A stretch of 64,000 nucleotides of DNA from Triatoma infestans (Eukaryota > Arthropoda > Insecta > Hemiptera > Reduviidae): NCBI GenBank assembly GCA_011037195.1, contig JAAEAF010003126.1, positions 1 through 64,000 of the forward strand, read 5' to 3'. A model generated the notes under the pieces. The model was given only the letters and a program-made list of their open reading frames with translations. It did no database searches and was not told where the DNA came from. Positions 33,077-44,718 of this stretch are shown here, piece after piece. The position numbers and the translations under genes are program-made. Every line of letters starts with the position of its first letter. Position 1 is the first letter of the stretch.

Positions 33077-33120
33077 TGGCCCGACGTTTCGACAAACATT
33101 GTTTGTCTTCTTCAGGGGCT
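33077..33120 (-). ncRNA. Hammerhead-ribozyme-like motif, Penelope type
   Basis: On the minus strand the order is AGCCC, CTGAAGA, one base, a perfect 7-bp helix (GACAAAC-AAT-GTTTGTC), GAAA, CGTC and GGGC. Helix I forms between GCCC before the core and GGGC after the GTC triplet. ACGT is palindromic and would give a dimeric helix III. Compared with the motif at 3733-3776, helices I and II have entirely different bases but still pair, while the CTGAAGA and GAAA boxes are unchanged. That covariation is good evidence for a selected RNA fold. No Penelope protein is visible here. Confidence 0.62.
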
Positions 33121-33290
33121 ATCTTAGAATCGGGAAATTTTGTATGCTCTGATAATTACTACATGTTCAATTATGACTGTGGTCTATTGTGTAATTACGC
33201 GGAAAAACTGATAGAAAATGTAGCTAAACTAAAGAATTATATTGATAACAGTAAATTAAAAATAGATTTTTCTGTAAATCAGTGTTTGAT

Positions 33291-33703
33291 GCCATGGCCT
33301 TGTAACTGTTGGTCACCAGATGCATGCCATGGCCTTGTAACTGTTGGTCACCAGATGCATGCCATGGCCTTGTAACTGTTGGTCACCAGATGCATGCCAT
33401 GGCCTTGTAACTGTTGGTCACCAGATGCATGCCATGGCCTTGTAACTGTTGGTCACCAGATGCATGCCATGGCCTTGTAACTGTTGGTCACCAGATGCAT
33501 GCCATGGCCTTGTAACTGTTGGTCACCAGATGCATGCCATGGCCTTGTAACTGTTGGTCACCAGATGCATGCCATGGCCTTGTAACTGTTGGTCACCAGA
33601 TGCATGCCATGGCCTTGTAACTGTTGGTCACCAGATGCATGCCATGGCCTTGTAACTGTTGGTCACCAGATGCATGCCATGGCCTTGTAACTGTTGGTCA
33701 CCA
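33291..33703 (+). repeat. 35-bp minisatellite, 11.8 identical units
   Basis: The unit GCCATGGCCTTGTAACTGTT + GGTCACCAGATGCAT is repeated from 33291 every 35 bases, with a last copy cut after 28 bases. I find no mismatch among the units. The unit contains CCATGG, GGTCACC and ATGCAT/GCATGC dyads. Because 35 is not a multiple of 3, the reading frame cycles, and one frame has TAA; the short open frame running into it is an artefact. Confidence 0.97.
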
Positions 33704-33739
33704 TCCAATTGTTTGGAAATGATAAAAAAAATTTCTAGA

Positions 33740-34790
33740 TACTGTGATTAATGGAATCTAAAGATTAATTTAGAAGGGAAGAGGAGGGGGAAGTTTGGCG
33801 AAATTGGAAATTGAATAAAAAATTAATTTTATCAACCAGTATAAATATTTAGGTTTTAACCTCTAAACTTTCGTTTGTGAAACATTTTCAAGAAAGACTT
33901 GATGTCTCTAAATTTGCCATACATTCCACATATAACAGGTATTTTTAAAAATCATAATATCCCCGTTTCATCCAAAGTAGAAGTTTTTTATTCTGCGTAT
34001 AGAGAGAGAGCTATATTGTGTTATGCGGCCCAGGTCTGGGGTGTATCGACTAGAGGTGGTTGAAATGTTAAATATTTATTTTATAAAAAGATTGTTTTCC
34101 CTGCCTTAACATACACCAAACTATGTCATATATATTGAGACTGGAGTTGAGCCTGTGCTCAACAGCTTCATCTTAATAATCCACACAAAAGGTTTATTGT
34201 TACCTAATAAAACCTAATAAAGATTGACAAAAGGATTAGCTGAAGAAATAATTAAGAAAAAAATATTCTGGCATAAAGAGTTTCGGACAGATCTGTCAGA
34301 AATATAATTGGGCCAACAATATTCCTTTTGGTTGATGGAAATAAGCATTGTTTTGTTGCATTAGTCGAAAAAAATAAAGGATAAGTTTAAGGATAATTTA
34401 ATGTAAAAAGATAATAATTCTGTTTACCATCAATTGTATAAGGAATAGGAATTTAATTTGGGTGGAAATATGTCTGACAGATATAGTTTGAACTATATTA
34501 TAAAGGTAATAATAAAGTTGAGAGGTGAGTTGTATTGTCTTTAAACTGTAATGTTAGCCGTGCCGAACAGTTGCACTTTTGTGCCATGTGTAGGGCTGAA
34601 GTGAACATGTTGTTAGAGAACATTTAGTTGAGTGCTTGCCGAATTTAGAGTCAGATGGCTTAGCAAGTCCAGTCCTAACAAGACAACAAATGTATTGATT
34701 ATCTGAATGGCCGGGACATGTTAAAATTGTATAATTATCATAATAGGGCCTGGAAATATAGACTATTTTCGATTGCACAATATAATGTAT
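33740..34790 (+). pseudogene. Decayed LINE ORF2 3' part, same group as 49.4-54.0 kb
   Basis: In several frames the plus strand reads NIPVSSKVEVFYSAYRERAI, then LCYAAQVWGV, matching NIPIKAKYQVFNSISRAVV and CYAAFSLTI in the element at 52.7 kb. EEIIKKKIFWHKEFR matches KEVIRRKTFWFKHW, and SLNYIIKVIIKLRGELY matches FSEFWWLIKLRGEMLYF. CAMCRAEVNMLLENI follows where the C-terminal cysteine motif should be. No frame is open for long. It is a clearly older or faster-decayed copy of that LINE group. Confidence 0.65.
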
Positions 34791-34799
34791 AAGCCTCTT

Positions 34800-35854
34800 C
34801 TATCGTCATTTTTTTTCATATTGTTTCCTATTTTGGTTTTTTTTTATATTTTTATTTATTTGAATTTTGCTTACAAATCTAATGACTTTTTATTCATATA
34901 TACATTCTTGTAACTATTTGAAATATTGTATTATAAAATTATATTATTAGATTTTTGTGTGCAGTAATTTAATTTGCTGCAGTATCAATTGTCGTTAAAA
35001 AACACTAAATTTGGCGTGCTAAGTATATATTTTATCGTTAATTGCGACATTGTTTCTGGCTATATCGTTAGATGAAGGTATTGTGAAGTGCAGTTTAATA
35101 TTCTTTATTGATAATATTGTAACAAGCATTGGGGCAGATTTTTCCAATGATGAGTTTCCGTACAAAAATGTTTATGGCTTGATTTGCTTGCGAGAGAGAC
35201 AGACACACAGAGTACATGACAGAAGATCCGACTCGCAGGTCGGACAGATCGAAAACCGCCAATCCGCAATGCCATTTCTCTAAATTTAAGTTTCTGAATA
35301 TTACGCGTTTTTCTCGAATAAGAAAAAAAAAATGCTACAAAAAAATACCACTTTATTTGGAAGCGTTTTTTCGAGAATAATTGATTTTTAATGGAGCACT
35401 GGGGAGTAATAAAGTAAAATAAAATAAAAAATAAAGAAGATATATAATTTTAGGATATTAACAAAAATTTTAATTTCTTTTATATTGATCAAACAAGTTA
35501 TAATTTAAAGATAGTAGAGTGCTAGAATTCAATCACGGTGACTCTCTGATTGCTGGTGTAGGAAATTGAAAAGTTAAAAGAGGTCAGTATTTACAGCATT
35601 GCGTTAGACTTAAAGTAAAGAGCTTACAGTTTCTTTTACAAATCGGATTCTTTTAGAGATGGTATAGCCTATTACATAAATCAGAAATGGAAGAAATTTC
35701 CTTTTCTTTAGCAAGCTCCTGGCGGTGAGCATGATTTGCGGCGTATCTCAATATAAATGGTCACTCGCTCTGCAGGAACAGTACGGTTGTGCTTTCTTCT
35801 AAAAAGCACTTCAGTACAATGTATGGTTTTACCACCTATACAATGTTAATATAT
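34800..35854. other. Unassigned AT-rich stretch
   Basis: I recognise no gene here. The open frame at 35050-35283 has an arginine-rich end but no family features. No family A cap is visible. Confidence 0.4.
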
Positions 35855-36230
35855 ATTGGAAGCAGTGACAGAATTCCAGAATTTGAAGCAACTCGGTAAA
35901 CCAGAATTGGGAATTTGCATAATAAGCTTTTGAGTTTTTTTGTAATTTTCTGGAAATCGGCCACAATGATTTTCATACTCATTGCAGAACTGAAAATCGT
36001 ACAAACACTGAAACATTTATTTGCGGGAAAAAATTTATTTGAGAGGAATTTTGAAGGTCTATCGGTCAGATTTATACCTTTTGAAGGGGGTCACTCCGCA
36101 CAACTCCACTCACATATAACCCCCACTACCTTTCTTTTTTATGGCCAGCCCCATTGTAAACGTCGGAATTTTGTAAAGGTCGTTAATTAAATTGTATTAA
36201 TTGAAGTAAAGGAACGCCGTCGGGGTATTC
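35855..36230 (+). repeat. Family A repeat, middle part
   Basis: GAATTCCAGAATTTGAAGCA, ACTCGGTAAACCAGAATTGG, TTCTGGAAATCGGCCACAAT and GAACTGAAAATCGTAC follow the internal module order. Both caps are absent. Confidence 0.5.
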
Positions 36231-36465
36231 AACACCAGCTTTTTCAAGTTAGACTGAAATAGATGCTAATTTTCTCTCTGTTTATTGGTTAGTGTTACTA
36301 GAGATATTTAGAATGTAATTGATATGAACGATCTCCTCCATTTTATATAACGATCAGAATATTGATCTCGCCTATGACCATGTCTAGAGGCCTTATGAGG
36401 TACCCTATTATGCGGATGTTATGAGGCGTGATGTATGATAAGGCAGAATTATCAATAAATAAGTA

Positions 36466-36472
<7 letters not shown>

Positions 36473-36507
<35 letters not shown>

Positions 36508-36525
36508 AGAGTGAGAGAGAGAACA
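36473..36525. repeat. (TA)n plus GA-rich microsatellite
   Basis: An uninterrupted TA run of about 30 bases passes into AAAGAGAGTGAGAGAGAG. This is simple-sequence DNA; no gene lies around it. Confidence 0.9.
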
Positions 36526-36825
36526 GAAAATAGGGGAAAGATAATTAATAAAACCGTTTCACTTCAATAATCAATCAAGGAATAGAATTTATTTACTTAA
36601 AGATCATTAATTAAAATGGCTACACTTTAGTAATCTTGAAATTGGAATTCATTTATCAGCTGTACTAATTTAATTTATTATAAAATCATAGATAATTCTT
36701 AGCAATGAATGGGGTGTTTAATTAGTTTTTGTTTAGTTTTAATCAATTCCAAATTAACCGCATTTAAAAGAAACTCTAGTGAAGTTCTGGAAACTTATTT
36801 TCCAAAACCTTTTTATTTTACACAC

Positions 36826-37600
36826 ACGCACGCACGCACACACACACACACACTGAATCACTCACACGACTTTCTATTAATCCAATTAATTCATTTTAAT
36901 TAACAAATTTTCTTTAAATTACAACGTTTATTTGGGCTTTCCCTTAAAAAAAGGTTGTAGATAGGAGGTGTTATGTATACCTGAGCGGACTTGTATGAAT
37001 CGCCTTCTGTCAAAAACCAATAAAAGCTAGTTAAAATTTAAACCAAACTGAAGACACACAGAACCCCTCTAAAATCCATTTTTGGGGGGAGGGAGGGAAT
37101 GTTTTGAAATAAAAGTGATACGATTTTATCTATGCAGTGAGCGTTCTAAGTTTAAAGAAAATCATTGTTACCGTTTTCGAGAAAATTCCAAAAAGCTCAA
37201 TAAAACCTAGTCAGTAAAGTTGCACTTTCGGTTAGCCGATTTTCTTCAAATTTGGAATTCTACTAATGAATATTAATATTATATAGGCGGTAGAATCCAT
37301 ACAACAGACTGAAGTGAAACTTTAGAAGAAACCGTAACGCTACGGTTCTCTCAGAAACGCATCAAAAATCGAGTGATAAGTATTTATGTGGGTAGATAGT
37401 ATACGAAGTTTTAAAAAAAAATGTTAGAGCCCTTTTAAAAAAAATAAAAAATAAAAAAAAAAGGTTCCATCAAGATGTAGTTCTGATTGACGGGTTTTTG
37501 TCAGAAATCTTCGTGACAGATGCAGTGACGTTACCTAAACGGAATATCAAGTTCGAGGTTTCTGCGATTTTTCGTTATTGAGATATTTGAGTCTTTTTTA
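36826..37600 (-). repeat. Family A repeat with an (AC)n run at its 3' cap
   Basis: (AC)n at 36822-36852 is followed directly by TGAATCACTCACACGACTTT (3' cap). TGATACGATTTTATCTATGC, TTACCGTTTTCGAGAAAATT and a second module (GCACTTTCGGTTAGCCGATT near 37223) follow. It ends at TTCTGCGATTTTTCGTTATT; the 5' cap is missing. Confidence 0.65.
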
Positions 37601-37739
37601 CTGCGGCTAATCGGGTCTGGGCGGCAGCAAACCGTTACCTTATACACGATAGTTTTATATAGAAGTGGTGGCTGAATGTGGCAGCAGGCCGCGTGACAGC
37701 GCAAACAAATTGCCGACAAATATCGCTTGCACAATATAA

Positions 37740-38115
37740 ATATAAAGTTAACGTTTCAGTTCCCCTGGAATCCATCAAGAACCTATTTTCCAGTAAAATG
37801 TTCCAAATAAAATGGGTGGTTCAACATTCCAAGTTTTGAGAAAATTTCATAAAAATTCGGAAAGCTATTCTGAAGAACTCGTATTTTCTGTTAATTAATT
37901 TTCTTCATATGTAAAATTCTATTGATGCTTTTAACGTACCTTAATATTACTTTAGGTGGCAGAACCATACATTGTACTGATGTGGCACTTTAGAGGAAAG
38001 CTTAACGTTGCTGCTACCCCCCAGAACCCCCAAAATCAATTTTCGTGAAGAAATGTTTGAAATGAAAAAGTGCTTGTGTATTTATATATGTAGATACTAT
38101 GAAAAGTTGAAAGAA
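37740..38115 (-). repeat. Family A repeat, middle part
   Basis: TTCCAGTAAAATGTTCCAAA, TTTTGAGAAAATTTCATAAA, TTAATATTACTTTAGGTGGC and GAAGAAATGTTTGAAATGA repeat the internal module, abutting the next copy 5' end-on. Confidence 0.55.
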
Positions 38116-38150
38116 AGAAAAGTTGAAGCCATCTACATTCTCTGACTGCT

Positions 38151-38259
38151 GTTAGAGGAAGTATTGTGATAGTGGCAAATTAATGATATCGAGTTTTCAC
38201 CGGAAATACACGTTTTGAATTTCCCTGAGTCAAAAAAGTGGTTTTTAGAAAATTTTATT

Positions 38260-38291
<32 letters not shown>

Positions 38292-39066
38292 AACAGTATA
38301 GCTCAAAAACAAAAACAAAAAACGCAGAAAATCCAATCTGGCATTTCTTATTGGTATCGCCCACAGATCTATCAGTCAAAATTCCTTAACCAGAAGTACA
38401 ACTTTACTAGAACTTACAACTGAATGGATTTCTCAGTTTTTTGCCTTATTCTATAAACCATTTTCCATAAACTTACCATTGCCATTTTCTATAAACTTAC
38501 CATTGTCATTTTCTATAAACTAACATATACAATGAGCTAAAACTTTTATTTGTAACATTTCTTCGGAAAAATACATTTAAGGTGGTTTTTGGGAAAGAGG
38601 CGAGGTTATGTTTTCCTCTAATACGCTACTTTAGTTTATTATACAACTCTGTCATCTAAATAATATTAATTAGAATTAAATATGTTGCCAAAATTCTGAG
38701 TTTGAAGAAACTCGCTTGACCGGAAATGCGGTTTTACTGAAGTTATTTCTGTTTTCTACGATTTTATCCAAAGAAACACCGAAGTTTTTCATTAAATTTC
38801 TTTCACTAACTATGAATACTGTGAGACCTATCACTTTATTTGGGAACTTTTTTCCAAGAAAGTGCATTTAAAGAAGTTTTGAGTGGAGGGGGGAAGTGTA
38901 TGGTTTCCTCAGTCATTTTATTAAGTTAAGATACTCCAATCGATATAACATGAAGACAAAGCAAGCAATTAGTAAAAATTATACCTTTGAAGAAAATTGG
39001 TCACCTAAATCTGTGTACTGCAGTAAGAGAAAGGCGCGTGTGTGTTTCACACCAGATTTTTTTTTT
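38151..39066 (+). repeat. Family A repeat, full-length copy
   Basis: It opens TTAGAGGAAGTATTGTGATA, continues with TTTTCACCGGAAATACACGT and a (GT)n run at about 38260-38290, carries modules with AAATTCTGAGTTTGAAGAAA and CTCGCTTGACCGGAAATGCG, and ends GCAGTAAGAGAAAGGCGCGT, TTTCACACC and a T run. A 25-bp phrase containing ACCATTGCCATTTTCTATAA is locally repeated about three times near 38455-38525. The size of ~915 bp is close to the best copy. Confidence 0.8.
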
Positions 39067-39099
39067 CTTTTTTGTTGAGAAAATAGCGAAAACCTAAAT

Positions 39100-40683
39100 A
39101 CCTTTCAGTGGTTGATGGATTTTGTCCGAAACTTTTATGTCACATGATCGATGATAGACATAGATCGATTTATTGATATTGTGATATTTTGTTCACACGA
39201 GTACTTTCACAGACATATACATAAAAACAAGACCTTATACAACAAACAAATCAAATTTAATACCATTCACTTTTATTTAATATTAATTATACATCGATTA
39301 TATTCAACTGGATGATCACAGTTTAGTAATACAAAGCAAATTAATTCTCATTAATTGATGAAGTAAGGTAACTTAATCTTTACTAGTTTAATCGTTTAGC
39401 ACAATTATTTGACAATTATCTATATCAAATTTCCTTAATGATCTAATTCTAAACAACACATGACATTTAATTATCTAACCGACCTCAACCGAAGACCCAG
39501 TGCAACGAAATCGTCTATACTTACTCGTCATTCATTCGTTAAATATCGTTAATTTTTGACATAAAATAAAATAAACAACCGTTTAACTAGTGACTGGGGT
39601 CATAACGCTGGAAAATATTATAGGATTTTATCCATTTATAGTACCTACTTTGCATTAATTCTGGTTTCACGTTGTCATTATCCTGCCCAATCATGTGCGC
39701 ATCCCGAGCATGTTCGGCAACGTGATCAGACCAAGTAAGTTTCCGTCTGCCCCTACCAAGCGTACCATGCAATAATTTTACGCTGGTAAACAATCTGGTC
39801 TAACCTGGTCCCAGGAGATCTATCTAGTTATATGTATATGTTACATAAAACTTTTGGCGCGACAACCCATTAAGGGCCAAGGCTTGCCAGACGGCAATTT
39901 TTATTGTGAGGCGGCGTATGGTAAGGAAGGCGCGGTTTCCACTGCCGTTTAAGTTCTGGCCTTCGCTACCAATTGTAGCTTTGCACTTTTTCTCAACTCT
40001 GTCTTTGCCTTCATTCTAAACCCTGAATTCTCGCACCAAACAAAATCTTGGAATTATCACTAACCTGATTAAAAGTTCTTGGTAAGAGAGAAAACGGTTC
40101 TGTTGTGAAGTGCAAGGTGTTTCCTTTACTAATTCATTCAGTATCTGGAAAAATGAAAAAGAAACAATCAAAACCATTTTTCAGATACAAATTATTATTA
40201 ATTAAAAAGAAGAAAGAAAAAGTCTGGATGACTGTAGGACGAATAGAAAAGTGACTTAAATATCCTTACTGGAATTGTAAATATACAACTACTGTAAATA
40301 AGTAATAGATGTTGAACTTGACCGTTTTGTATAGTAATGAATTTAAAAGACGGTCAAATAAAATATGATGCATTCTTATTTTTTTAAGCATTATTTAAAT
40401 ATAAAGTAGACTCTAAAATAATTGATGGTGCAGAGTATTATTGCAATTTCAAGGAAGTAATTTGTGCAACTAATTGGTAATCAATCTTTGTACAGTTATA
40501 ATCTAATTGACTATTGAGTTACAGAATGGAATCATCCTTGCAACCGACTGGTTGAAAGCTTTGAAATTGTGCAATCTGAGATTGGCTATTGATTTCTAAT
40601 TCAAGCTAATTCAAATTATTACTTATTATATTAATTAATTAGCTATATTGTTTTAATTAATTAATTTGGATGACCCAGTTAGA
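39100..40683. other. Mostly unassigned, with an RTE-like RT tail fragment
   Basis: In 39590-39800 the minus strand reads GTLGRGRRKLTWSDHVAEHA, which resembles the G-R-GRPR-K-RW-D-V segment at the C-terminal end of RTE-group and related LINE ORF2 proteins. GGCGCGACAACCCATTAAGG follows at 39857, perhaps a 3' UTR. Frames are short. The remainder (39831-40683) shows nothing recognisable. Confidence 0.35.
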
Positions 40684-41145
40684 AAGGCGGGAAGTATTGC
40701 GATTTTGTCAACATTTCGAAATTGAGTTTTCATTCCGGAAATACATGTTTCCACCACGTCAGTATAATGTGTGGTTCTACCGCCGATATGGTATTCATTT
40801 ACTGAAGCAGCTGTAGAGTTTTTTCTTAAATTTGGAATGCTAATGCACAGATATAAAGATATCACTTTTATTTGTAACATTGAATAAATAGATTTTAGGT
40901 AGTTCTGCAGAATTTGTGGCGTTAAATTTTCAAATTATAAGGAACTGGTTCAATGTTATTGGCACTCTCTTCTACGGAGGTCTACTATCTGTGATAGGGT
41001 AGATAGTTCTCCACCAACCACCACCACCTCTATACTTATTGGGAGAAATGAGTGAAGTTTGAAGTTTAAAGAGAATTTGTTATTTTATATATAATTGTAT
41101 CAATAGAGAGTAAGAGAAAGTCGTGTGAATGTTTCACACCGGATT
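40684..41145 (+). repeat. Family A repeat, GTTCAATG-type, shortened
   Basis: GCGGGAAGTATTGCGATTTT and the CCGGAAATACATG phrase begin the copy; the middle is deleted. The conserved GGTTCAATGTTATTGGCACT and CTCTTCTACGG lie at 40948-40975. The 3' cap is GTAAGAGAAAGTCGTGTGAA, then TGTTTCACACCGGATT. An ORF-bearing unit follows immediately. Confidence 0.75.
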
Positions 41146-41879
41146 GTGGACATTCTAAAAGTGTTGGCGAGTAAGAGGATCTCGTGTTGTTAAGACTGGG
41201 ACTTAGCGCGGGGAGACCCTAAGAAAATTCCCAAGATCCCTAAGGAAATTGGGAAGGGGTAAGCTTTAGAGAAATATTACTTGCTCTGAAATCAGATACT
41301 GTGTTGTTAGTACGTCTATTATATAAATGATGTGGAAAAGTATGGAAAAAAGTAAAATAACCGTTTGGATTAAGAGGTTCCAGTTGTGACAATAAGGAGA
41401 TAAATATTGGAAAGTATTACTTTAAGACTTGTAGAAATAAAAGCTTTTTGAAAAGAAGGCGATTTAGGAAATCTTGTAGAACTGTTACACAGAGAAATGA
41501 ATGGATTCTTAAAAGGAAAACTCTTACATTCTCCCCCCACCTTCCCACCAAATGTTCTTATATTGACCAGCTGACTATATTTTTTTTTTTTTTTATTTGT
41601 TTATTTTATATCCAGTTATTGTCTTTTTTATTATGTTGTTACTACTTTGTAACAACTATAAAAACGTAATAAATATTTATCAAACATTAGTCTGTCCTTT
41701 GTCTTTTAAATTTATTGTGTTTATTAAGCTGCTGTCTAAAACTTTCTCATCTTGTTTCTCTAGTTAGTTTTTTTTCCTTGAGAGCTATAAAACTTCTTTG
41801 CTGGTAAATCAGAAAATATTTCTAGGAACCTTTCTTCAATATTAACCCTTCCTCTAGTGGACATTGCCGTAATATAGCG
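41146..41879 (+). repeat. ORF-bearing repeat unit, copy 1
   Basis: This unit directly follows a family A 3' cap and recurs at 54894-55600 on the other strand. Both encode, in the same relative frame, GLRGSSCDNKEINIGKYYFK, then LKRRRFRKSCRTVTQRNEW and ILKRKTL..PHLPTKCSYID. By eye, about 180 bases around this frame agree at roughly 96%. The peptide is basic with several Cys, and I do not recognise it. It could be the last exon of a transposase or a captured host piece. TTAACCCTTCC near 41842 is shared by both copies. Confidence 0.6.
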
Positions 41880-41979
41880 GCAAATAGCAGTTTTACTTTT
41901 TTAATGGAATGTGCTGCATATCTTGAAGCTGCACAAACAAAGTCAGGTTGAAATATTCATATGTGTTTCTCTACCTTCA

Positions 41980-42727
41980 ATACCTGACATCACCCTATGT
42001 AATTTAAATCTGAGCTAACTTAAGGTTCCCCAGGGATCCCACGAAAATAAAATTTTACTAGAAAAATATGTCAAATAAAAGTGATAAAATTTATCCACTT
42101 TCCTCAAATCTAGAATACTATCAACGCTTTTCATGTATTCAAAGGGTACCATTAGTTAGTCCGACAAAATAGGCATTATGAAAACGACAAATTTGGAGTG
42201 AAAATAGAGAGAAAAGAGAATAACAGCAAAATATTCATAAAACGATAAATTTAATAAATGTATAAAAATTCTAATTAATATTAATTAGGTGATAGATTTG
42301 AATATAAACTAAAATACAATTTTAGATGAAGATCACTGGTCCAAAAGACCCCTTAAATGAATTTTCCAAGAAAAATGTTTCCCAGAATAAATTTGAGAGA
42401 TAATCATTGGAGCCGTTTTCGTGGAAATAGCAAAAAAACTGAGAAATCAATACAGTAAAGTGGTATTTCCAGTTGACTGATTTTGTCCAAAACCTTGTTG
42501 TCCTGTCCGCTGACAGCTCTTAAACAAAATGTCGAATTTGAACTCTCTGTGATTTTCTATATTTGAGTTATGCACACCACAAACACACACACATACAGAC
42601 CAATTTCTAAAAACCACTTTTTCGGACGCTTTTACCTCAAAACATATACATATTTCCGGTAAAAGTCGATAACCAAAATTTGACACGATCGCAATACTCT
42701 TGTTACAGAAATAGGAGAAAGTAAAAT
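41980..42727 (-). repeat. Family A repeat, 5' and middle parts
   Basis: TAGAAAAATATGTCAAATAA and TTGGAGCCGTTTTCGTGGAA belong to internal modules. Next come TTCTGTGATTTTCTATATT-like text, an ACAC run, CATATACATATTTCCGGTAA and TTGACACGATCGCAATACTC, then ATAGGAGAAAGTAAAATTA. The 3' cap is missing. Confidence 0.65.
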
Positions 42728-43640
42728 TATAATATATTAATAATTAATGCGGAAATTATCGTTAGTGTTAATGCCTGCATATCTAAAGAGCATCGGAACT
42801 TTTTGAACCGAGGGGCGCTATTATCCTCCGAGCTTGTTATATAATTCCCTTTTTAATATGCATGACCCAATACATTTATTACCGCATACAGTTCACCTAG
42901 TTTCACTAGGACTGTTCATTAAACATACAAATCCAATATTCTTCTTTATGCTATTCAGCTTAGCTGTTCCTTTTCTATTAGCATTTCTCTTTTTCCATTT
43001 TCTTCCCAGTTTCTTTTCATTAATTTTCCCATGGCAATATTGAAGAGTAATTTCTATTTAATGTGAATAAAGTTTAAATGAATCGTTATGTTTTATTATT
43101 AGATATAATTCCAGGGTCGATAACAATAAGTGAGATCATGCAAGTTCAAGATAAAAACAAATCGACAGAATTTTAATCGATATTTTTACTCCATTCCATT
43201 TATTCTAGAGATTTTAATAGAAACCATTAAATGGCATTTTAGAAGAAAACCAAAAGTAGCAGCGATCCTGAAATCCTGAAATCAATAATTTACAAGGAAT
43301 AATGTTGCTAATGTTAATTGTAATTCACAAGATGCAATTGTAGAATATTTGTAATCCGCCTACTTTCACAGTAAGTGTCCGGTAGTGGGATGGAACAACT
43401 TCCTGAATAAATATAAGGTTATTTTTATACCGTTACTATTTTCACTGTAAGCTGTGAAAAGTGCAAATGATGCAATAAATTGCAATTTCTAATTAAAATC
43501 TATCAATACCACGCCTACTTCTTCAGCACAATTGGGAAAACTCCCGTTGCAATTTTCTAACCAATAAATTTTGGTTTTTCCAATTAAACGTGAAGGTATT
43601 AGATAAAATTCTAGAAATAATAGGTAGTTTTAATTGCTCT
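42728..43640. other. Unassigned AT-rich stretch
   Basis: I support no gene here. The frame at 42834-43043 encodes a Phe/Leu-rich peptide from T-rich DNA and lacks any family sign. Confidence 0.4.
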
Positions 43641-43644
43641 TATT

Positions 43645-43940
43645 GCTATAGAGGAATTATTGCTGCCGGAGTTAATAATTTCGAAATTGAGTTTTTCCAT
43701 TGAAATAGATGTTTTGAGGCCCACCCTCGAGAATGAAAGTGTTCTGAAGGCTCATCCCCCCAAAAAGGTTTCTTCGCGATATATCTATAATACAAACTAT
43801 CTCAAACATGAAAATCAGGAAAAACAGGAACTTTTTTGGGAGCTGGATTGTAGGTTGTTAGCCTTATGTAGCACAATGTAATGATGTATATACTATGCAT
43901 ACTAGATAAGAGAAATAAATGTGATTGTTTCACATGATAT
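43645..43940 (+). repeat. Family A repeat, internally deleted copy
   Basis: GAGGAATTATTGCTGCCGGA, TTTCGAAATTGAGTTTTTCC and GTTTTGAGGC open it. After a large deletion and an unrelated ~65-bp phrase shared with 45398-45462, it ends in GATAAGAGAAATAAATGTGA and TTGTTTCACATG. About 300 bp replace the usual ~1 kb. Confidence 0.6.
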
Positions 43941-43960
43941 GTTTACCGTCTCCCACTTCT

Positions 43961-44718
43961 AGGAGTAAGGAAGCATTGCGATCGTGCCCAGTTTGTGTTT
44001 CATCAAAAATTCACGCTTTGAGGTTCCTGAGTGAGAAAATACTATTTTAGCGAACCATGTTTATATGTATGAATTTTTTATGTGATTATAACGTCAAAAA
44101 CGAAACATCGCAAGAAGTAGAAACTTGGTAATTCCATTTACTTAGGTACCACCACCGACATGAAGGTTTCGAGTAAAATCTATCAACAGGAATTACGATT
44201 TACTATTTTGTTTTGTATTTCAGTTTTTTGCGCTTTCTTCAAAAATGGATCGAACAATTTTTATTAAACATCGTACAATATCCACATACAGACAGCGCCT
44301 ATTTGAAACATTTTTTCTAGACAAATTGATTTTTTGGGGGTTCTGGGATTTAGTTTCCCTTTAAAGTATCATTTCAGTACAAAGTATAGTTCTACCACCT
44401 ACATATTATAAAAGTTCTGTAGAAGCATTGCCACAATTCCAAATTTGAAGAAAATCGGTGAACCATAACTTTACAGAATAAATGGTTTAGTCTTTCGCTA
44501 AAACATCATTTTCTTACTCAGGAACCTCAAAGCATGAATTTTTGATGAAAGTCAAACTTCCACCCATCCATCTGGGCAGGCCAATTACTTCCTCCTCTAT
44601 AACCTACTACGTCTATTTTTTGTTAGAGCAACTGAATAAAAATTTCCAAGCTTAGAGTTTTTTTAATTTTATAATTGTATTAACCCCAGTAAGAGAAAGT
44701 TATGTGAGTGTTTTACAT
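43961..44718 (+). repeat. Family A repeat, near-complete copy
   Basis: AGGAGTAAGGAAGCATTGCG and ATCGTGCCCAG open the copy. ACCACCGACATGAAGGTTTC, CAAATTTGAAGAAAATCGGT and GAACCATAACTTTACAGAAT follow, and it ends in CAGTAAGAGAAAGTTATGTG, then AGTGTTTTACAT. A reversed cap trace (TTTTCTCTTACTGCCATG) follows at once. Confidence 0.7.

Noticed and set aside
33076..33375. 99-codon open frame running into the minisatellite
   Set aside because: Its start lies in the reverse strand of a hammerhead-like motif and its end is repeat units read in changing frames; no family resemblance.
33291..33703. CRISPR-like array
   Set aside because: The 35-bp units are directly adjacent without spacers, and the DNA is clearly eukaryotic; it is a minisatellite.
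41842..41850. TTAACCCTT as a piggyBac end (also near 54922)
   Set aside because: The similarity between the two copies continues across the TTAA, and the orientation of the motif does not bound the shared unit.
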